Source: Isotricha intestinalis
Lineage: Eukaryota; Ciliophora; Litostomatea; Vestibuliferida; Isotrichidae
Length of the DNA: 64,000 nt
NCBI GenBank assembly: GCA_023807065.1
Contig: JAJJLU010000004.1
Span: 1-64,000 of the forward strand
Direction: 5' to 3'
The notes under the pieces: generated by a model
What the model saw: the letters and a program-made list of their open reading frames with translations, nothing else
What the model was told of the DNA's origin: nothing
Databases searched by the model: none
In this document: positions 1 through 10,390 of the stretch, piece by piece
Layout of the letters: every line of letters starts with the position of its first letter
How positions within the stretch are numbered: position 1 is the stretch's first letter
Program-made: the position numbers and the translations under genes

Positions 1-33
1 CCCCAATCCCCAATCCCCAATCCCCAATCCCCA
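1..33. repeat. Telomere, CCCCAAT heptamer repeats
   Basis: Four perfect tandem CCCCAAT units followed by a partial CCCCA, starting at base 1; unique AT-rich sequence follows at once. C-rich 5' ends are the C-strand of a ciliate-type telomere, so this is a chromosome end. The unit is seven bases, unlike the six-base CCCCAA of Tetrahymena or the eight-base CCCCAAAA of hypotrichs. The first gene ends only about 210 bp inside, with no visible subtelomeric repeat, as is usual for macronuclear chromosomes. Confidence 0.93.
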
Positions 34-245
34 TATAAATAATTATTTTTATTATATACAATTTTTTAAAGATAAGTAATGAATTTAAATAAAATTAAAA
101 ACTATAAAAAAAATAAAAACAACATTAATTTATTAATTTTAAATTATTAAATATTAAATATTTAACATTTAATCCTTAATCTATTTTCTATAATTTCTCA
201 ATTATTCATTATAAAATTAAATTAATTAATTATTGAATTTAATAT
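34..245. other. Subtelomeric spacer
   Basis: About 210 bp of AT-rich sequence between the telomere and the stop codon of the first gene, presumably its 3' untranslated region and terminator. I see no ORF, tandem repeat or RNA gene in it. Confidence 0.6.
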
Positions 246-2111
246 TCATATCATTATTTTATTATAGATATTTTCTAATTTATAAAATAACTTTTCTTTT
301 TTAATTTCTTCTAATTCATTAATAATTTCTTTTTTATCATTTTTTTCTTTTAAAGTTTTAATTAAATTATCAATTAAAGAAAATGCAAAATTATCTACTT
401 CATCATTTAATTTTTTCATTTCTTGAAGATCTTTTGAAGTATTAATTTTTTTTTCAAGTCCTTTAAAATTTATATCATTTTTAATTATTTTTTTTAAAGT
501 AAAATATGCTTTTAATGTTTTATTTTTTAAATGAACTTTATCATTATAATCTTTGTCAAATATATCAAATTTTTGAATATGTTTTTGAATCATTTCTTTT
601 AAATTATTATCTTCAATACTATTTATGCATTCTTCTTGATTATTGTAATAATAAAATTTATGAAAAGAAGATATTGGAAAATTATTTTTTTCATAATCTG
701 CAAGTAAAGTACTTCCAATAGTTGTATATTCATTATTTGGGAAAGTTTTTAAGGTTTTTAAATTTTTTCTTTCAAATATTTTTTTAAATGTTAAAGCATT
801 CGTTAATTCACCAATAATTTCAATTCTATCAATATTTATATTATTATCTTTTGAATATTTTATCATTGCATCCAAATTTTGTTCTATTTCAATTATATAT
901 TTTTCTATTATTTTTTCAAATTCTTCTCTTTTTAATTCTATCATTAACTCCTTGTTATTCGGAAAAAAATCTATAAATATAGAAATTGACTTATCCGTTG
1001 TTAAAAATATTTTTTGTTTTGATATAATATTAAGTAATGTGTATTTTATTTTTTCATTAATTATGATTTTTTGATTGAATGTGTTTTGATATTTTTCTAT
1101 ACAGTAATCATAAATTAACATATCAAAATTTCTTCCTCCTATATTAGGTAGATTTTTAACTTTAATAACTTTAAATGAATAATTATTAAAATTAGATAAA
1201 ATAAAAGAAATTTTAGAATGACCTCCATCAACAAATAATACATTTAAACTTTTATTTAAAATATTTTTTTTTTCATCCATAAAAAAATTATTATATATAT
1301 TATAACCATAATACATTGTAATGGCAGAAGATTCATTAAATATTTTAACTTCTTTCATTTCAATACTTTCACAAATTAATTTTAAAGTTTGTTTTTGATT
1401 AAATGATATAAAATCAGGAATAGAAATAGAATAAGAATCAAAGAACATTTTTTGTTTAATAAAATCTTCTTTGATTAAATATAAGAAATCTGCTATTATA
1501 AATTCACTTCTAATTTCTTCTTTTTGTTGATTTGGACCATTACAATATAATTTATTATTTTCTTTATTATTATGAAAATTATATTTTAATTCTTCTTCCA
1601 AAAAATCATTATTTTCTAAAGAAATAATTCTTGGTAAATTATTATATGATGTTTCTAAATTTTGCTTTAAAGTATTTATTGAATTTTCACCATATGCTCT
1701 ATGATCTTTAGTATAACTCATTATTGATAATATTTTATTTTGTGATTGTTTAAAAATTTGGTTTTCATTTTTTTTTGATGAAATTGAATAAATTGTTTTG
1801 AATGAACCTATATTCATACCTAATTTTATAGGATTTGGATTATTTAATTTTAAAATTTTATATATTGATATATCATTATCTTGTTTTTTTTCTTCTTTAT
1901 TTTCTGTGATTTCATTATTAATATTATAAATTTTGTTATCTTCGTTTGTTGTTATTTTTTCTTTATCTTTTTTTTTCATTTCTTTTATTTTATCAATGCT
2001 TTGTTTTTTCTCTGTTTCTTGTTTACACTTTTTATTTATTTTATATTTTTCTTTTTCCTCTTCTTCTATTTTTTTTTCTTTCTTTTTTTTTTTGTCACAG
2101 CATTGTCCCAT
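246..2111 (-). CDS. Divergent Hsp110/Hsp70-like protein with MGQCC N-terminus
   Basis: A 621-residue protein with an Hsp70-superfamily ATPase fold most like Hsp110/Grp170. Residues 97-110 (PIKLGMNIGSFKTI) match the phosphate-1 loop, FNESSAI at 258-264 the Hsp110 NEPTA motif, FVDGGHS at 293-299 the Hsp110 VDMGHS phosphate-2 loop, and IGGRNFD at 324-330 the LGGRNFD motif. From about residue 480 only a helical region follows; I see no clear beta-sandwich substrate domain. The Asp of the first loop is Asn100. The first 95 residues are a highly charged Lys/Glu extension beginning MGQCC, which fits N-myristoylation at Gly2 and palmitoylation at Cys4/Cys5. Hsp110 proteins are nucleotide-exchange factors for Hsp70; that role here is inference. 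The gene runs toward the telomere and stops with TGA. Confidence 0.75.
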   Translation of the reverse strand: MGQCCDKKKKKEKKIEEEEKEKYKINKKCKQETEKKQSIDKIKEMKKKDKEKITTNEDNKIYNINNEITENKEEKKQDNDISIYKILKLNNPNPIKLGMNIGSFKTIYSISSKKNENQIFKQSQNKILSIMSYTKDHRAYGENSINTLKQNLETSYNNLPRIISLENNDFLEEELKYNFHNNKENNKLYCNGPNQQKEEIRSEFIIADFLYLIKEDFIKQKMFFDSYSISIPDFISFNQKQTLKLICESIEMKEVKIFNESSAITMYYGYNIYNNFFMDEKKNILNKSLNVLFVDGGHSKISFILSNFNNYSFKVIKVKNLPNIGGRNFDMLIYDYCIEKYQNTFNQKIIINEKIKYTLLNIISKQKIFLTTDKSISIFIDFFPNNKELMIELKREEFEKIIEKYIIEIEQNLDAMIKYSKDNNINIDRIEIIGELTNALTFKKIFERKNLKTLKTFPNNEYTTIGSTLLADYEKNNFPISSFHKFYYYNNQEECINSIEDNNLKEMIQKHIQKFDIFDKDYNDKVHLKNKTLKAYFTLKKIIKNDINFKGLEKKINTSKDLQEMKKLNDEVDNFAFSLIDNLIKTLKEKNDKKEIINELEEIKKEKLFYKLENIYNKIMI

Positions 2112-2356
2112 TTATTTATAATAATAATAGAATTAATATATTTTTAAAAAAGGGAAATAACCAATAATATTTCATTAAAATAAAATGTTTTTTTAAACAA
2201 TAATTGTTTTGAATTAATTAATTGTTTAAATGTTTATTTTACTCAAAAGAATTATTTTTTATATTATACAATTAATATAACAACTTAAATTACACATTTA
2301 TTTTTTATATTATTAAAATAAGAACAGTATATTTATAATAACATACATTATTTAAA

Positions 2357-5300
2357 TTATTCTAAATATTTTGAAACCAAAAAAAAATGAATTTGTTGAT
2401 AATATAAAGATAAAAATCTAAATATAGTAATAACAAAAGCAAATATTAATGAATATAATATTGAATTTAAAGCCCCTAAAAAATAATTTTTAAACAAAGC
2501 TTTTTGAGATTGCTTATATAAAGCACAAAAGATAGTTAAATAATATACATATAATAGTAATAAAATATTTTGTAAAATAAAGTATATTCTAATATTCCTC
2601 CTAGCTTTATTAAGAATAAGAGAACAATATTTATAGCATTTACTTTTTATTTTAATTTCCTTAACAAAAATTTCTAAATTTTCATTATAATTAGTAAAAT
2701 TACTAGCTCCAAAAGTTAATATTTTACCAAATATATTAGATAAAACAGAAAGAATCCAACTTTCCCAAAATTTTAATTCTCCTCCATTTTTATATTTTGA
2801 TGAAATAACATCATCACTAAATAATAAAGCATTTATTGTAAAATCTGATAATAATGAAAATAAATACACACTTATTTTAAGAGGATAATATTCATATTTT
2901 CCTTTTTTTATAAATATTGCTGTAATATCTATTTTACATAAAAATGAATGCCAGACTACTGTTGTGAATTGTCTTTTATCTTCTTTCAATGATTCATAAT
3001 AATTTAATTCATCAAAATCTATATCTTTGTTATTTTCATTTAATTTATTTTTATTTGATTCTTCAGTTTTCAATTTAGAATTTTTTATATAGGGATTTGT
3101 ATTATTTGATGATATTAATGTTAATTCTGATGTTTTAATTATATGAGAATTTTTTTTATCTTTTAATCTTTTTTTTTTATTTTTTGGCTTAGAGAAAAAA
3201 AAATAATTATAAAAAGTGTTTTTAGTTAGTCCATTTATTTCTTCTTTTTTTATTTGTTTATTTTCTAATTCTTTATCTTCTTCATTTTTTGATTTTTTCA
3301 TTAAAGTTGAATCTAAATTATTAGTTGTATTATGAATTAGTTGTGGAGAAAATATTTTATGATTAAAAGAAATAATACTACTTTTTCGTGATTTTGAAAT
3401 AATACTATTTCTTGTCTTTCTTCCAGAATTTTTTTTATCTCTATTTTCTTCTTTATTATTTACATTTTCATGTATTATTGTTTTGGAATAAAGTTGATTA
3501 ATATCATATATTACTTTATTTAATGTTATTTTATACCATTTTATACAACAAATAATTAGAATAATTTGCAAAGTAGAAAAAACAAAAACAGAGAAAAAAA
3601 ACCCAAAATTATTTTTTAAATATTTCAATTTATTCCAATACATATAACATTTAATAATTTTATAATTTATGTTATTTAATATATTATTAATACTTTGAAT
3701 GATTTTATTGGTTTTTTTTTCATTCTTAGTATTTGAATTATTATTATATAAACAAGAACAAATAACTTGATAATTTTCTAAATTAATACCTTGATATTCA
3801 CATCCTTCATCACATAAAGAAACATTAACGTATACATCTTCAATTCTATTTTCTAAAGTTAAATCTTGATTATTAACTGAAATTCCATTACAAAAGTTAT
3901 TAAAAAAATCATCATTAATATTATATATATCAACTCCTTCTTTAGCTAATTTAATTGCATTATCTAGATCAAGACTTGAAGTATCTAATATTGCTTTAGT
4001 TATACTAATTTCACTTTCTGAACAAACACTTAAATCAAGTAAAGTTCCATTAGAAGAATAAATATAATATTGTAAATTTGAAGTAGGTTTTCCTTCAATT
4101 TTTGTTTCAATTTGTAAAATGATAAAGTTTTCATTTTTTGAAAGAGTATATTTTTCTCTTAATAAATCTTCACAATCACCTAAATTAATATCAGACAAAT
4201 TAGTCTGTGTTTTAGGTATTGTTGAAGGATAAGAACTTATATAATAAGTAATATTATCAGAGTTTATAAGTGGATTTGTTTCTAATAATTTAACTATATT
4301 ATCTTGAACAACTTCTAAACTTTTTGAAGAATCCGTTAAATCAACACAAGAATTATATATTTGTATTTCCTTATTTTTACAAGAAATGCAATTTAAATTT
4401 ATATTTATATTATCACATGAATTAACACATTCTAAAGTTTCACTAATTATTTTAGTTGCTATTAAAGGACAATTTGATGAATCTAAACATTCAATATTAC
4501 CTTCTGAATAAGCTTCAAATAACCATAAAATTCTATCTTCTCCACATTCTTCATAAATAGCAACACATGTATCTTTGGATGTTAATATTTTCCCATCATA
4601 ACATGAATTACAGTTATTTATATTTCCATTATAACATGTTTTACATAATTCATGACATTCTAATATTTGACTTAATTCCTCATTATAATAAATATTATTT
4701 TTTTCACATATTGAAAAATCTGTTAAAATTGTAATTAGGGAATAATCTGGTTTATATATTAATATTTTTGTTATTTGAAAATCAGTATTATATGTTATTG
4801 ATAACATAAGATTATTTATATTGAAATATTTTTGTAAAAGAATTTGACAATTATTTAAATCTGGTTGAATATATTTATCATTTTGAAAAAAATTATTCGT
4901 TGAAGTTACTAATATTCTATTAAATTCTGTTGCTAAAATTTGATCATAATATAATTGTACATAATATCCATTTAATATTTCCACTTCCAATTCCTCAAAT
5001 GATTTAAAATATTCACATTCTCTTTCTAAATTACAATCATCACAATATTCAGGACAAACTTTTATATATATATGTTTAATATTATCAAAATCTAAAAACT
5101 CACCATGACTTACAGTAAAATATATAATATCTTCATAATAATAAGTATTAGGTTTTATATAATATGTTATTTCCCTTTCATTAGGTAATAATGTATTATA
5201 TTGAATTTCAGTATCTAAATATGAGAAAAAAAATTTCCCTTTTAATTTATTATTATCATCCATCATAAAATAAAGTAAATTATATGTATTAGAAGAAGGT

Positions 5301-5881
5301 AAATATTGATCCATTAATTCATCAATTGAAAAAGTAATATCTGTAATAGTGGTTTCTTCATAATCAAATAATGTAAATTCAGTTTCATGATTAATAGAAT
5401 TAGGGATATCAAAATAATAACTAATATAAGTATATTCAAATCTATTAATTGGTCCGAAAGAATATTGTAATTCTTGCAATAAATCTTTCATATTATCATT
5501 TTGAGAATTATAAGTAGCATCTGACAATGCATTTAAATATGCTGTGTCAGAAATATTAAAAGAAAACATATTTTGGTTTCCAGTAGTATTAAATTTATAT
5601 TCTGAATCTTGATTTTTAATTATTATTCTTGCTGAAATTCCACCTCTTGATTTACTATTATAAGTTACAAATGTTATTCTATCTCCTGGATTTGCTGTAA
5701 AATTTATTGTATGAAAATATATTTGTTTATCTGTTATTAAATTAATTTCATCTTTAATTGAATTATCATTGATTAATAAATCTGTACAAAAATCATCACA
5801 TAAAAGATCTATTTTTATATGGATATGAGGATTTATTTTTGATAATGTTATGTAAAAAATGATTACAAATAAAAATTTCAT
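2357..5881 (-). CDS. Large Cys-rich multi-pass membrane protein, ciliate type
   Basis: A 1174-residue protein with an N-terminal signal peptide (MKFLFVIIFYITLS), a long ectodomain of about 740 residues, then membrane segments. The ectodomain has clusters of paired cysteines (CPEYCDDC, CHELCKTC and NCNSC near residue 400, CVNSC, NCISC) resembling furin-like or GCC2/GCC3 growth-factor-receptor repeats. A transmembrane helix lies near residues 760-785, followed by a basic, Ser-rich cytosolic stretch of about 170 residues and a C-terminal block with about four hydrophobic helices. That last block (KEDKRQF, YYPLKISVYLFSL, TINALLF, FCALYKQSQ) matches from memory a family of large uncharacterised ciliate and protist surface proteins. 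Function unknown; likely at the plasma membrane or alveolar surface. It ends 245 bp upstream of the Hsp110-like start, with the same orientation. Confidence 0.8.
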   Translation of the reverse strand: MKFLFVIIFYITLSKINPHIHIKIDLLCDDFCTDLLINDNSIKDEINLITDKQIYFHTINFTANPGDRITFVTYNSKSRGGISARIIIKNQDSEYKFNTTGNQNMFSFNISDTAYLNALSDATYNSQNDNMKDLLQELQYSFGPINRFEYTYISYYFDIPNSINHETEFTLFDYEETTITDITFSIDELMDQYLPSSNTYNLLYFMMDDNNKLKGKFFFSYLDTEIQYNTLLPNEREITYYIKPNTYYYEDIIYFTVSHGEFLDFDNIKHIYIKVCPEYCDDCNLERECEYFKSFEELEVEILNGYYVQLYYDQILATEFNRILVTSTNNFFQNDKYIQPDLNNCQILLQKYFNINNLMLSITYNTDFQITKILIYKPDYSLITILTDFSICEKNNIYYNEELSQILECHELCKTCYNGNINNCNSCYDGKILTSKDTCVAIYEECGEDRILWLFEAYSEGNIECLDSSNCPLIATKIISETLECVNSCDNININLNCISCKNKEIQIYNSCVDLTDSSKSLEVVQDNIVKLLETNPLINSDNITYYISSYPSTIPKTQTNLSDINLGDCEDLLREKYTLSKNENFIILQIETKIEGKPTSNLQYYIYSSNGTLLDLSVCSESEISITKAILDTSSLDLDNAIKLAKEGVDIYNINDDFFNNFCNGISVNNQDLTLENRIEDVYVNVSLCDEGCEYQGINLENYQVICSCLYNNNSNTKNEKKTNKIIQSINNILNNINYKIIKCYMYWNKLKYLKNNFGFFFSVFVFSTLQIILIICCIKWYKITLNKVIYDINQLYSKTIIHENVNNKEENRDKKNSGRKTRNSIISKSRKSSIISFNHKIFSPQLIHNTTNNLDSTLMKKSKNEEDKELENKQIKKEEINGLTKNTFYNYFFFSKPKNKKKRLKDKKNSHIIKTSELTLISSNNTNPYIKNSKLKTEESNKNKLNENNKDIDFDELNYYESLKEDKRQFTTVVWHSFLCKIDITAIFIKKGKYEYYPLKISVYLFSLLSDFTINALLFSDDVISSKYKNGGELKFWESWILSVLSNIFGKILTFGASNFTNYNENLEIFVKEIKIKSKCYKYCSLILNKARRNIRIYFILQNILLLLYVYYLTIFCALYKQSQKALFKNYFLGALNSILYSLIFAFVITIFRFLSLYYQQIHFFLVSKYLE

Positions 5882-6240
5882 TATGAATTTATATGTATTT
5901 TAAAATTCAATAAAAAGTAATAAAAATATATATAGATTTTAAAATAAATATTAAAAACAATAATGATATAAAAATTTAAATATTTTATATACTGTTTTGG
6001 TTTAGAATTTATCATTAATTTAATAATATTTAGAATAGATAAATTACTATAAATTTATTTTTACCAATTTATTAAGTTTTAAAAAGAAATATGTTTCTTT
6101 TTAAATAAATTCAAGAAAAAAGTTTAAATATTTTCAAATTATCTGAAATTTCTTAGATTTGTTTATAATTATTGACTTCAATATTTAAAAAAAAAATATT
6201 AAATAAATAAATTTTAAAACAAACTAAAATTAAAATTAAA
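5882..6240. other. Intergenic spacer, no gene seen
   Basis: 359 bp between two minus-strand genes. AT-rich, no ORF with protein-like composition, no repeat or tRNA-like structure. It should hold the promoter of the gene ending at 5881 and the 3' end of the one starting at 8937. Confidence 0.6.
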
Positions 6241-8937
6241 TTATATATTAATATCTTCACTAAATCCTGCATTTTCTGAAAATTTTAAATATTCATTACC
6301 TTCTTTTTGTCCTTTTTTAACAACAATCATAATAAACAATCCACCAATAACAATAATACATAATAAAATATATAAAGTAAATCTAATTCCATTATTATTA
6401 ACATTAATTATTTCATTATCATCTTTTTTTTTAGGTATTTCTTCTTTAAAATTTTTTATAAGTTTATAATCTAAACTAATATCATTATCATCAATTTTTA
6501 TTGCAGTATAATAAGTTTGTTTACTACTTTTATCAACATTTTTAAAAGTATTTTTTAAATAAAATATGTAATTTTCTGTTTTTCCTTCATCAATATAATG
6601 ACATGATACTTCAGTTGGATCAATATATACATTTGAATAATCACTAAAAATACATGTGTATATTACTTTATCTACTGGATTTTTAATTGTAAAATTTTGT
6701 GCATCATTTAAATCATTTAATGGGAATATTAATATTTTATTTGGAACATTTTTATATGATGTATCTTCATTAATTAATATATAATCATCTTTTTTAAGAC
6801 CAATTTTAATAAAAGTTAACATTTTACCTTTTATTGAATAAAATGAAAAACTACTATCTTCTTCATAATTATTAGCTTGTAAAGTTATTTTAGAATTTTT
6901 TCTATTAACTTCATAATCTAAACTATTGAAATTAACTTGGAAACTTTGTTCAATAATTCCTTCATTTTTAATCATTTCAATTTCTACATTTAAAGTTCCT
7001 TCATCAAAGACAATAATTTGTTTTTCAACTCTAGGAATAATCAATGGATTTAATAAAATAGGGACAAATTTTCCATATTGCATAGGTAAATATTTTGGGG
7101 AATCAAAATGCATTAAATGAAGAGCAGAAGGAATTTCACAATTAATTCTAACTAATAATTCTTCATTAGCATCAAAAACAATTGATTCAGTATCATAATA
7201 TTTATTATTAAATAAGGCATTTATATCATTATTTGTATCAAATATTCTTCCGAAAGAAACTTCTGGATAACCTAAAACTGGTCTATAAAAAATATATGTT
7301 CTGTCTGATTCTTCTCCTAATTGACGACCTGGCCAAATTAAAAAGTAATTTTTAGAACAATCATTTAAATTAAATATATATCCTAATGTTGCGAAATTAT
7401 CATTTAATAATTCAAATGAACCCATAAATTGATATCTTATTTCAATATATACCTCTTCTGGATTAAATAATACTATTATTTCATTTTTTAATTTTGATTT
7501 TTCAATAAAGAAAAATTGATCTTTGTATTTTGTTACATAATCCATATTATAATATGCTGAATTATCAAAGTTAAAATCAAGGATTTCTAAATTAGAAGGT
7601 TTAGAAACTGAAAAGATTAAAAAATCAGAATCGAATTTTTTAAAATCATTAACATTAACATATAAATAATTTTCACGTTCAGTTTGAAAATTACCATAAT
7701 TTACAGGATCATCAATAATTTTCAAAGAATAAAAATATTCAATTGTATCATGTTCATGAATAGCAATAGCATTAATATAAGGTCTAAAAACTAAATATTT
7801 AACTTTGTCATCAGTTTTTGGAATTAAAGCATAAGTATTTGTATACTCATAAGTAGTCATTGTTTCAACTTTTTTAAAATCTTTATCATCAATATCATCA
7901 ACGAAATCATTAATTAATTCAGAAGAATAAAATGCATAAGCATATGAATCAACTTTATCAATTAAATAAGGTAATTTAATTAAAAGTTTTTCATGATGAT
8001 ATTCTTGAATATTACAAACAAAATAAAGATATTGTGGAACAACGACAGGAAATTCTTCACTTTCACCAAACATAAATTCAGTTAAAATTGTTTTTGGATG
8101 ATCATGAAAAGTTAAAGAAATATCAAAGAAATGATTTTGAGGATCATCGTCAGATTCATTCTCTAATTCTAATTTAATTGAAACATAATAATCTTTTTCT
8201 GATATATCAATAAAATCAGAAAAAATAGATTTTCTTATTGTTTCACGATAAGTTTCTTTTGAAAAATCTTCATCTGTATAAACTGCAAATTCACTTTTTG
8301 GTTTTGATGTAAAACATGTTAAACATTGGAATTGGAAATATAAATATTTAAAAGGTCTTGGATCAATATGAAAATAATAAGTTTTAATATCTAAATTATA
8401 ATAAGTATATCTGAATAAAAAATCTACTTCATAAACTTCATTAGTTAAAGAAACAAATAAATAGTTTTTTTTTGAATCTAAATATGGAGATGAAAATACT
8501 AAATAAATATCACCTTCTTCTTTTAAGAAATCTCCTTCGTCAATAATTAATTGATCAGTTCCTTCTAAATCTGTATTTAAAAAAGCATTTTCAAATTCTC
8601 TTGTATTTGGATTGTAATATATTTTATCTTTATCTGTATAAAGATAAAATTTTACTTCTTCTGAAAATCTTTGATAAAAATCTATTGTAATTTCACATTT
8701 TGCTCCTTTTTTTGGTCTTAAATGGTATTGAAATATTCTATATACTTCTTTCTTTGTTGGTCCTATATTTATTGACCTTCTCTGATATGTTTTTATTGGA
8801 ACATATTCATCATCATAATCATCATCTTCTTCTTCCTCTTCTTTTATATTTCGGAACATTTGTTCTCTTTTTTTTGATGTTGTTTGTATTGTTTGGAGAA
8901 GGAGATATAAGAGTAAAATATATTTGAGGTGTAACAT
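6241..8937 (-). CDS. Type I single-pass membrane protein, unknown family
   Basis: 898 residues. A hydrophobic N-terminus (LKYILLLYLLLQTIQ) is a likely signal peptide, followed by an acidic stretch (EEEEEDDDYDDE, residues 35-46). The bulk is a long, beta-strand-like, aromatic-rich ectodomain with few cysteines (one CLTC), rich in Tyr, Phe and Asp. One transmembrane helix (LYILLCIIVIGGLFIMIVV, about residues 855-873) is followed by a basic stop-transfer sequence and a short cytosolic tail of about 20 residues. Topology therefore suggests a surface or secretory-pathway receptor-like protein. I do not recognise the family. Its neighbour at 2357-5881 is also a large ectodomain membrane protein on the same strand, which may be coincidence. 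Confidence 0.8.
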   Translation of the reverse strand: MLHLKYILLLYLLLQTIQTTSKKREQMFRNIKEEEEEDDDYDDEYVPIKTYQRRSINIGPTKKEVYRIFQYHLRPKKGAKCEITIDFYQRFSEEVKFYLYTDKDKIYYNPNTREFENAFLNTDLEGTDQLIIDEGDFLKEEGDIYLVFSSPYLDSKKNYLFVSLTNEVYEVDFLFRYTYYNLDIKTYYFHIDPRPFKYLYFQFQCLTCFTSKPKSEFAVYTDEDFSKETYRETIRKSIFSDFIDISEKDYYVSIKLELENESDDDPQNHFFDISLTFHDHPKTILTEFMFGESEEFPVVVPQYLYFVCNIQEYHHEKLLIKLPYLIDKVDSYAYAFYSSELINDFVDDIDDKDFKKVETMTTYEYTNTYALIPKTDDKVKYLVFRPYINAIAIHEHDTIEYFYSLKIIDDPVNYGNFQTERENYLYVNVNDFKKFDSDFLIFSVSKPSNLEILDFNFDNSAYYNMDYVTKYKDQFFFIEKSKLKNEIIVLFNPEEVYIEIRYQFMGSFELLNDNFATLGYIFNLNDCSKNYFLIWPGRQLGEESDRTYIFYRPVLGYPEVSFGRIFDTNNDINALFNNKYYDTESIVFDANEELLVRINCEIPSALHLMHFDSPKYLPMQYGKFVPILLNPLIIPRVEKQIIVFDEGTLNVEIEMIKNEGIIEQSFQVNFNSLDYEVNRKNSKITLQANNYEEDSSFSFYSIKGKMLTFIKIGLKKDDYILINEDTSYKNVPNKILIFPLNDLNDAQNFTIKNPVDKVIYTCIFSDYSNVYIDPTEVSCHYIDEGKTENYIFYLKNTFKNVDKSSKQTYYTAIKIDDNDISLDYKLIKNFKEEIPKKKDDNEIINVNNNGIRFTLYILLCIIVIGGLFIMIVVKKGQKEGNEYLKFSENAGFSEDINI

Positions 8938-9131
8938 TTTTAAATTTATTTATTTCTCAGATACAGAAAATACATTAATTAAAAAAAATATTTTTTTTAA
9001 ATAGAATAACTTCATAAATTAGGTTTATCAATAAATCATTATCTTTATCTTTAAATTAAATAGTAAATAATAAAGTAAAAAAACATTAGACAATTAATTT
9101 ATAATTTAAGTGTTTAATATATATATAACAA

Positions 9132-10208
9132 TTAAAAATCCCAAATTTTAATTTTTTTATCCATTGAAAAAGAAGCAATAGAACCATCATATAATAAAGT
9201 TAATCCATTAATAGAATCATCATGTGCTTTTTCAATAGTTTGAACACATTTAAAATTAATATTATCATATAATTGAATATCCCCATTATAATTACAAATA
9301 CATATTAAATTTTTATCTCTTAAAAAACACACTCCCCAACAAATAGAATTAATATTAATAACAAATTCAACATGAAAATTAATAATAGAAATAATAGAAA
9401 TAATATTTGAACCACCAACAATAATTTTATCATCATATTTATATAATGAATTCCAAGAAGCACAATTTGCATCTTTAATATGATGAATTAATTGATATTT
9501 TATAATATCCCAAAAAAAAGTTCCTTGTTTACCAGCACAAATTAATATCTTTTTATTATCTAATAATAAAATAGAATATATAAATTCAGAATTTTTTAAA
9601 GAAATTTCACATTGATGATTACTTTCATCTTTTTTAATCCAAATTTTAACAGTATTGTCTTTAGAACATGATATAATATTATTATTATTACAATATATTA
9701 TCTTATATATTTCATTATTATGAGCATTTACTATTGTTTCTTTTAAAGACCAATTATTATTTATTTTTTCCCATAATTTAATTGATTTATCCCATGAACA
9801 TGTTGCAAAATTACTTTCATCTTTTATTGAAACACCTGAAATTCCTTCATCATGAGCATCTTTTTTATTATATATTATATTATAATTTTTATCTCTTATT
9901 TGAATTGATTTATCATCTGAAACTGAAATAATATTTCCAGAAGGAAAAATTAATAAGGAATTTATATCATTTTCATGAGCATTTATTGTTGATTTTAAAC
10001 GAAGTTGAGAATGAAATTTTTCTAAATTTGTTATTTTTTTTTCTAATGTTTTTATTGTATTTGTTAAGGAAATTATTTTTGATTCTAATATTTTATCTTT
10101 TTCTTTGTATTGTTTTAGTTCTTTTATTTCTTCTTTAAACATTTGATTTTCTGATTTTAATAAGGTAAATTCTTTTAAAAGAAAATCAATTTTTTCTTCG
10201 TTTTTCAT
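9132..10208 (-). CDS. Coiled-coil plus WD40-repeat protein
   Basis: 358 residues from the ATG at 10206-10208; five codons upstream there is only an in-frame TTG, so the ATG is chosen. Residues 1-70 are a Lys/Glu/Leu coiled coil (FLLKEFTLLKSENQMFKEEI and onward). From about residue 75 come six to seven WD40 blades, seen as H-D-x-x-I-x-S-L starts and endings such as DKSIQIRD, DKSIKLWE, DNTVKIWI and DKKIKIWDF. It is a probable single beta-propeller scaffold that dimerises through its N-terminus. WD40 proteins of this build are common in ciliates and no specific partner can be named. It is divergent from the CS-domain gene at 10391, with 182 bp between start codons. Confidence 0.82.
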   Translation of the reverse strand: MKNEEKIDFLLKEFTLLKSENQMFKEEIKELKQYKEKDKILESKIISLTNTIKTLEKKITNLEKFHSQLRLKSTINAHENDINSLLIFPSGNIISVSDDKSIQIRDKNYNIIYNKKDAHDEGISGVSIKDESNFATCSWDKSIKLWEKINNNWSLKETIVNAHNNEIYKIIYCNNNNIISCSKDNTVKIWIKKDESNHQCEISLKNSEFIYSILLLDNKKILICAGKQGTFFWDIIKYQLIHHIKDANCASWNSLYKYDDKIIVGGSNIISIISIINFHVEFVININSICWGVCFLRDKNLICICNYNGDIQLYDNINFKCVQTIEKAHDDSINGLTLLYDGSIASFSMDKKIKIWDF

Positions 10209-10390
10209 ATTTTTTTTAATCAAAATTAATTAATTTATATTATTATTAATTATTTAAAAAAATATTTAATTTCCAAAAAAATAAAAATAATTATTTTCCC
10301 AAAAGTGAAAAACTCCAAAAAAAAATTAAATTAATTAAAAACAAAAAAATACAAAAATCGAACATTCGATGAGAAAAAATATTTAAAAAA

